Origin: Phycisphaerales bacterium
GTDB lineage: Bacteria > Planctomycetota > Phycisphaerae > Phycisphaerales > SM1A02
Assembly: GCA_003520025.1 (NCBI GenBank)
Contig: DOVP01000232.1
Location: 1-10,127, forward strand
Reading direction: 5' to 3'
Length of the DNA stretch: 10,127 bases
Shown: piece by piece, positions 6,747-10,127 of the stretch
How positions within the stretch are numbered: position 1 is the stretch's first letter
Layout of the letters: each line of letters starts with the position of its first letter
The notes under the pieces: generated by a model
Told to the model about the DNA's origin: nothing
The model's database searches: none
Seen by the model: only the letters and a program-made list of their open reading frames with translations
Position numbers and translations under genes: made by a program

Positions 6747-7461
6747 ACAAGTTCAAACCGATTGATTCCAACTGCTGCTCGACTTGTGGTGCCCAGCCGC
6801 GGTTGGCGGCCGGACTGGCCGGGCTCGGGTGCAGAATCTGCTCTACCTGCATGTCCGGCCCCAGCGCCCGCTCCGCCCGCTTGCGGGCAAAGGCTCCGAC
6901 GCCAATGATCATTTGGGGCTGCATACAGGCCACCACTTCAATGAGCGCCGCGTCACAGATATGTTCCAACCGAGACCGCTCCTCGGCAGGCAGCTTATCC
7001 GGAGTGCGGTTTCGTCCCGACTCCTCCAAGAAGGCCAGTGGGCACCAGTTCCACACGAAGAACCGCTCGAAGAAGTGCGACGCGGTGCCGAAGCGTGCTT
7101 CCACCCAACTCCACAACCGCCTGCCGCTGACTTCGCTGCGAGGGCAATCAAACCCGAGAACGGGGCGTTTTGGGTGTTCACGATCGGGATGGCCCACCGG
7201 CTGGCAGATCCCGAGAAAGTCTCGCACATGCGCCACTTCACCGAATGGAACACCGGTCTGCGCCATGCCCCACGGACCTGGATTCATACCGAGCAGCAAG
7301 GCGTCGATGTCGCGACGGGCAAACTTCAAGTAGGCGACATGGGAACGCCGGGCGTATTTTGTGGGGTCGTACACGTGCGTGACGGGCGGATGAACGACAA
7401 GGCCGGAAAGATCTTCCGAGAGTCGGGCAGACACATCGGCCATCTCAGTCAAAATGCTCAC
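6730..7461 (-). CDS. smug1: SMUG1-type single-strand-selective uracil-DNA glycosylase
   Basis: The 243-residue cytoplasmic enzyme removes uracil and oxidised pyrimidines from DNA to start base-excision repair. It aligns by eye along most of its length with vertebrate SMUG1. Motif 1 is GMNPGPWGMAQTGVPFGEV (58-76), with Asn60 at the catalytic Asn position. H-P-K-R-P-V-L-G (96-103) and S-E-V-S-G (109-113) follow. N-x-C-P-L-x-F-L-E-E-S-G-R-N contains Asn138, the base-recognition position. Motif 2 is HPSPASPAANRGW (211-223), with the catalytic-site His211. The start is GTG at 7461, whose bases overlap the stop of the PqiA-like gene as GTGA, so translation is probably coupled; an ATG at 7443 is a later alternative. 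SMUG1 is widespread in animals but scattered in bacteria (Geobacter is a studied case). No frame disruption is seen and all key residues are present, so it should be active. Confidence 0.95.
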   Translation of the reverse strand: MSILTEMADVSARLSEDLSGLVVHPPVTHVYDPTKYARRSHVAYLKFARRDIDALLLGMNPGPWGMAQTGVPFGEVAHVRDFLGICQPVGHPDREHPKRPVLGFDCPRSEVSGRRLWSWVEARFGTASHFFERFFVWNWCPLAFLEESGRNRTPDKLPAEERSRLEHICDAALIEVVACMQPQMIIGVGAFARKRAERALGPDMQVEQILHPSPASPAANRGWAPQVEQQLESIGLNLSIAAR

Positions 7462-8738
7462 CCCTCATCCCCACGGCCACCACGGCGCGGCCATCCCCAC
7501 GGCCACCATATCGCCGCCAAACCTACTGTCTCACGCTTTGTGATTGCCCGGCGCATGACACGTTCGGCCCATAGGACAGATCCGCTGAACAAGGCGACCG
7601 ACACGAACAAGTACCACGTGCCAGGCATGATGATCAGTTTTACGAAGTTGGTCTGTTCCGAAAGATAGAGCACCATCGCCAACGAGAAGACATCGAGCAT
7701 GCTCCATTCGCCCGTATACCGCATCATCAAATAGGTCCGCCGCCGCCACTGACGAGGCAAGGGAACATACAGCGAGACGAGCAACATGAGCATGACCAGC
7801 ACCGGCCCCACAACGAGGAACAGAAACATCACGCTGGCAAAAAGTGGAAGCCCGTCCGTGAACAAAAAGGTAATCCCGTCCTTGAGCGACCAGATATTGC
7901 TCTTCAAGAGGAATTGGTCCACCTGAAACATTGGCGAGGAGAAAGTCATCGCAATCACCACAATGGCGGCACTGGCAATCACCGTTGCGACCACCCCCTG
8001 CCACCCGGCCCACACGATGAGTGGCCGGACATGATCGATCGGCATCGGCGCCGCGGCGGAAGCGCTCCGCCGAGACATCTCATGCAGAATGATTCCCGCA
8101 ATCATGCTCAACACGATCGCGCCCAAGAAGCAGTACAGCCCATACTCCACGGTCACCCCGACAAAGGACTCCTTGCTGAGCACCAACAGCAGAAGCAGCG
8201 AAACATAGACGTCCAGCAGGCTCCATCGGCCGAGATGTCCAAGCGCAGACAACAGCCGCTCCCGACCCGGAACCGTCATGGACCGGTACATGCTGATCGT
8301 GGCCAGAATGAGTTTGACTGGTGGGAACAGAATCGAAAAACCCACCACCAGCACGACCAGGGGATACAGTTTGTGTTCCCACAACAACTGCACGACCTTG
8401 AGAATCGAGTAGTCGCCAGCCAGCGACTTGGCAAAGAAGGAATTGATGATGAGAAACGGCACCTCGGGCAACAGGGCGATGACATTGAGGACCGCAGAAG
8501 TGATGAGCAGGGCTGGCACACAAATGCGAATCCAAAGCGGCAACTCAGTGACGAGGCGGATCTTCGGACTCGCTGCGGAAGCCTTGGTGGCGTTCGATGT
8601 GCCGTGTTGGGAGACCATGCCCTGCCTCTTCTCCAGTCTGCCGCTGCTCACAGTGAAATCAACCCGAAGATACAGTACTCCACGAGAACGGGCGGCATCA
8701 ACGAATGCCTGCAAGGGAACACCATCCCGCCCACCCAT
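7458..8738 (-). CDS. pqiA: PqiA-like (paraquat-inducible protein A family) integral membrane protein
   Basis: The 426-residue protein has two tandem PqiA modules of about four helices each. In module 1 the helices lie near 72-92, 123-147, 173-190 and 198-219; in module 2 near 245-266, 297-324, 346-360 and 370-392. The repeated family signature appears as G-R-W-S-L-L-D-V-Y-V (170-179) and G-E-W-S-M-L-D-V-F-S (343-352). In E. coli, PqiA and its paralogue YebS (LetA) work with MCE-domain proteins that move lipids across the envelope. No MCE partner is encoded here, so this is a stand-alone or dispersed member. The zinc-ribbon cysteine pairs of E. coli PqiA are not visible. The ATG at 8738 has GGAGGA (8746-8751) 7 bases upstream. 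An in-frame ATG at 8618 with GAGG upstream would give 386 residues and leave more room for divergent promoters; codon third-position GC drops in the extra 40 codons, so the start is unsettled. The C-terminus is an unusual Trp/Gly/Arg-rich tail (410-426). Confidence 0.88.
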   Translation of the reverse strand: MGGRDGVPLQAFVDAARSRGVLYLRVDFTVSSGRLEKRQGMVSQHGTSNATKASAASPKIRLVTELPLWIRICVPALLITSAVLNVIALLPEVPFLIINSFFAKSLAGDYSILKVVQLLWEHKLYPLVVLVVGFSILFPPVKLILATISMYRSMTVPGRERLLSALGHLGRWSLLDVYVSLLLLLVLSKESFVGVTVEYGLYCFLGAIVLSMIAGIILHEMSRRSASAAAPMPIDHVRPLIVWAGWQGVVATVIASAAIVVIAMTFSSPMFQVDQFLLKSNIWSLKDGITFLFTDGLPLFASVMFLFLVVGPVLVMLMLLVSLYVPLPRQWRRRTYLMMRYTGEWSMLDVFSLAMVLYLSEQTNFVKLIIMPGTWYLFVSVALFSGSVLWAERVMRRAITKRETVGLAAIWWPWGWPRRGGRGDEG

Positions 8739-8745
8739 GGCAGTA

Positions 8746-8751
8746 TCCTCC
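8746..8751 (-). promoter_or_regulatory. Shine-Dalgarno GGAGGA for the upstream PqiA start
   Basis: GGAGGA on the minus strand lies 7 bases before the ATG at 8738 and is the strongest ribosome-binding match in the window. It is the main reason for preferring the longer PqiA-like protein over the ATG at 8618. Confidence 0.5.
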
Positions 8752-8789
8752 GCTCACGTATCACATCCCGTCCTGTGGAGCCCCCGATC

Positions 8790-9512
8790 ATGACCACCGA
8801 AACCAAGTCGCAACGTCCCCGACTCTATGCCGGCGATGGAGATCGCCTGATGGAGGCCGACCGCCGCAGCGACCGCATCATCATCCTTCCCGCAGGCGAT
8901 CCGCGTGATGCCAACATCGGCGGCGGCGACATCCGCATCCAATGGGGACAAAGCCTGTTGCGGGATGTGCTGTCCGGCCGGTACCGCACGGTCATCTGCG
9001 GAATCAACGATCGAGACAACACGCACGGCATCATCGGCACTTTGCTGGAAATGGTCACAACCAGCCAGTGGACTGTCGAGTCAGCAACTTCGTACGCACG
9101 CGTCTTCCAAGAGTCGGCCTCCCTGCACGGCCGTGGCGACCGGGAACCTTATGTCCTGAAGTTCGATCTGGACAGCCTGTTGATCTTCGCGATCCTCCGC
9201 CCCAAAGGCAAGGACTGCTTCACACTTGAAGACTTCGAGCGTGGTTTCCGAACGATCTCGAAAATGCTCAGCAATCGCCACGATCGCCAGCCTGTTGCAA
9301 GCGTCTCATTCCTTGGCGCGGCGAGTAATCGTCTGGTCGACGAGCATGGCGAGGAACCACCATTCGAATTTGTCCTCCGCGCGATGTACAACGCCGGCTA
9401 CCGAGGCGATGTCTACCCCTCGCTGCCCATGTGGCAAAAAGCCCCCACCGGTGCCTATGCCACCTTCCCCTTCCCCGAAAGCCTCGATCGCATGCGAGAA
9501 GGCTCCAGTTAG
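8790..9512 (+). CDS. Hypothetical soluble protein, 240 residues, unknown family
   Basis: I do not recognise a family. The frame starts at ATG 8790 with GGAG (8777-8780) 9 bases upstream; upstream in-frame codons are antisense to the PqiA-like gene and are excluded. The protein has no signal peptide or membrane helix and looks cytoplasmic. It alternates hydrophobic strands with polar loops, for example D-R-I-I-I-L-P-A-G-D-P-R-D-A-N-I-G-G-G-D (28-47), R-T-V-I-C-G-I-N-D-R-D-N-T-H-G-I (66-81), Y-V-L-K-F-D-L-D-S-L-L-I-F-A-I-L-R-P (121-138) and a Pro/aromatic-rich C-terminus (W215, Y223, F226, F228). The pattern suggests a compact alpha/beta fold. The N-D-R-D-N-T-H-G and F-D-L-D segments could bind metal or nucleotide, but no known catalytic signature is present. 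It is divergent from the PqiA-SMUG1 pair, separated by only 51 bases if PqiA starts at 8738, so regulatory regions may overlap. Confidence 0.82.
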   Translation: MTTETKSQRPRLYAGDGDRLMEADRRSDRIIILPAGDPRDANIGGGDIRIQWGQSLLRDVLSGRYRTVICGINDRDNTHGIIGTLLEMVTTSQWTVESATSYARVFQESASLHGRGDREPYVLKFDLDSLLIFAILRPKGKDCFTLEDFERGFRTISKMLSNRHDRQPVASVSFLGAASNRLVDEHGEEPPFEFVLRAMYNAGYRGDVYPSLPMWQKAPTGAYATFPFPESLDRMREGSS

Positions 9513-9544
9513 AGCAGGCGAAAACTTGAGCGGTGGAAGGTCGG

Positions 9545-10127
9545 TCAACCGGTCCCGAGAACGCGTCTGGCCTGATGGGGATCAATGATGGCAAGCAGCG
9601 GCAAGGGCAACACTTGCAGCACCGCAGCAATCCCATACGCCCCCTGAAACGTGATGAACTCCCCGATCTCCGCAGTAAGCCCCTGGCCAAGCGTGCGTGA
9701 GAGATTCAACATCGCCATGTACGCAGTGAACTGCGTCGCAGCCACGAGCGGCCATGAGACCTGCATGCACAACGCGAAGATCGATACGAACAGTACACCC
9801 GAGAGCAGCGCCTCGAACACCATCATGCCGACGATGAAGGAATCCACACGCCAAAGATCTTTCGCGTCGGCGAATACGAGATAACTCAGCGCCAACCCAC
9901 ATCCGGCCAGCAGCGCCATTCGCCGAGGGCCAATCCGATCGGCGAGGAACCCACCCCCGATCGATCCAGCCAAGCCAGCCCACGTGGCAATACCGGTCCA
10001 TGTCGCCATCTTCTCAACACCCCAGCCCAACTCATCCACGATCAGCACGGTCGAGAAGCCAGTCAGGAATCCGCTCGGAATACTCAGCAGCAACGTGACG
10101 GCAGCGAGCGCCACAGTCGAACGCAGC
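9545..10127 (-). CDS. MFS transporter, C-terminal half (5' end beyond right edge), possibly AmpG/PAT-like
   Basis: The last 193 residues of a membrane transporter are visible; the frame is open through the right edge with no stop, so the N-terminal half lies outside. About six helices are present, matching helices 7-12 of a 12-helix MFS protein. A motif-A copy G-G-F-L-A-D-R-I-G-P-R-R occurs in the loop between helices 8 and 9. The segment V-A-A-T-Q-F-T-A-Y-M-A-M-L-N-L-S-R-T-L-G-Q resembles the A-T-Q-F/Y-A-L-x-x-x-x-x-N-L-x-R-T-x-G region of the AmpG/PAT subgroup, which imports muropeptides or acetyl-CoA-like solutes. The substrate is therefore only a guess. An apparent start at 10114 is just an internal GTG. 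The stop TGA (9547-9545) is 32 bases from the stop of the convergent hypothetical gene, with no clear bidirectional terminator between them. Confidence 0.85.
   Translation of the reverse strand, partial: LRSTVALAAVTLLLSIPSGFLTGFSTVLIVDELGWGVEKMATWTGIATWAGLAGSIGGGFLADRIGPRRMALLAGCGLALSYLVFADAKDLWRVDSFIVGMMVFEALLSGVLFVSIFALCMQVSWPLVAATQFTAYMAMLNLSRTLGQGLTAEIGEFITFQGAYGIAAVLQVLPLPLLAIIDPHQARRVLGTG

Noticed and set aside
6784..7668. Plus-strand 294-codon frame antisense to SMUG1 and PqiA
   Set aside because: The opposite strand encodes SMUG1 with all catalytic motifs and the PqiA-like C-terminus; this frame has no recognisable features.
7914..8789. Upstream extension of the 240-residue protein's frame
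   Set aside because: This part is antisense to the PqiA-like gene and is a His/Gln/Arg-rich shadow; the real start is the ATG at 8790 with GGAG upstream.
9513..9551. Possible bidirectional terminator between convergent genes
   Set aside because: Only a 4-bp CGGT/ACCG inverted repeat with a 2-base loop and no T-tract was found.

Overview
The window is a moderately GC-rich, gene-dense stretch of chromosome. It most resembles an environmental Planctomycetota bacterium or a close relative in the PVC group. That placement is inference from gene content: a membrane-anchored CRTAC1-type FG-GAP protein coupled to a multihaem cytochrome, a SMUG1-type uracil-DNA glycosylase (rare in bacteria), a PqiA-like membrane protein, and weak or variable Shine-Dalgarno signals. 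I see no mobile element, CRISPR array, tRNA or rRNA.

Left part (1-4765, all minus strand). From the promoter leftwards there is a strong sigma70-like promoter (4737-4765). Next is a cytochrome with a five-helix b-type membrane domain fused to a five-haem c-type domain (2308-4665). It overlaps by 23 bases the start of a membrane-anchored seven-repeat FG-GAP protein with a C-terminal ASPIC/UnbV domain (510-2330). Then comes a short gene that reads in two frames and can be rejoined at a CT repeat (203-455). At the very edge are the first 15 codons of an Rrf2-family regulator (1-45). The cytochrome and FG-GAP genes look like one translationally coupled operon encoding an envelope redox complex. 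The predicted route is quinol pool to membrane b-haems to c-haems outside the membrane; the partner and final acceptor are unknown.

Middle (4666-5255). This divergent intergenic region holds the cytochrome promoter, an AT-rich patch and a hairpin-rich leader before a plus-strand exporter.

Right part. A DHA2-type 14-helix drug exporter (5256-6746, +) ends inside the 3' end of the convergent SMUG1-type glycosylase (6730-7461, -). The glycosylase start overlaps the stop of the PqiA-like gene (7458-8738, -) as GTGA, so the two form a coupled pair. An unrecognised 240-residue protein (8790-9512, +) is divergent from this pair. It converges on the C-terminal half of a second MFS transporter (9545 to beyond the right edge, -).

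The most interesting element is the b/c-type cytochrome fusion coupled to the CRTAC1-like protein. After that come the orphan 240-residue protein and the SMUG1/PqiA pairing.
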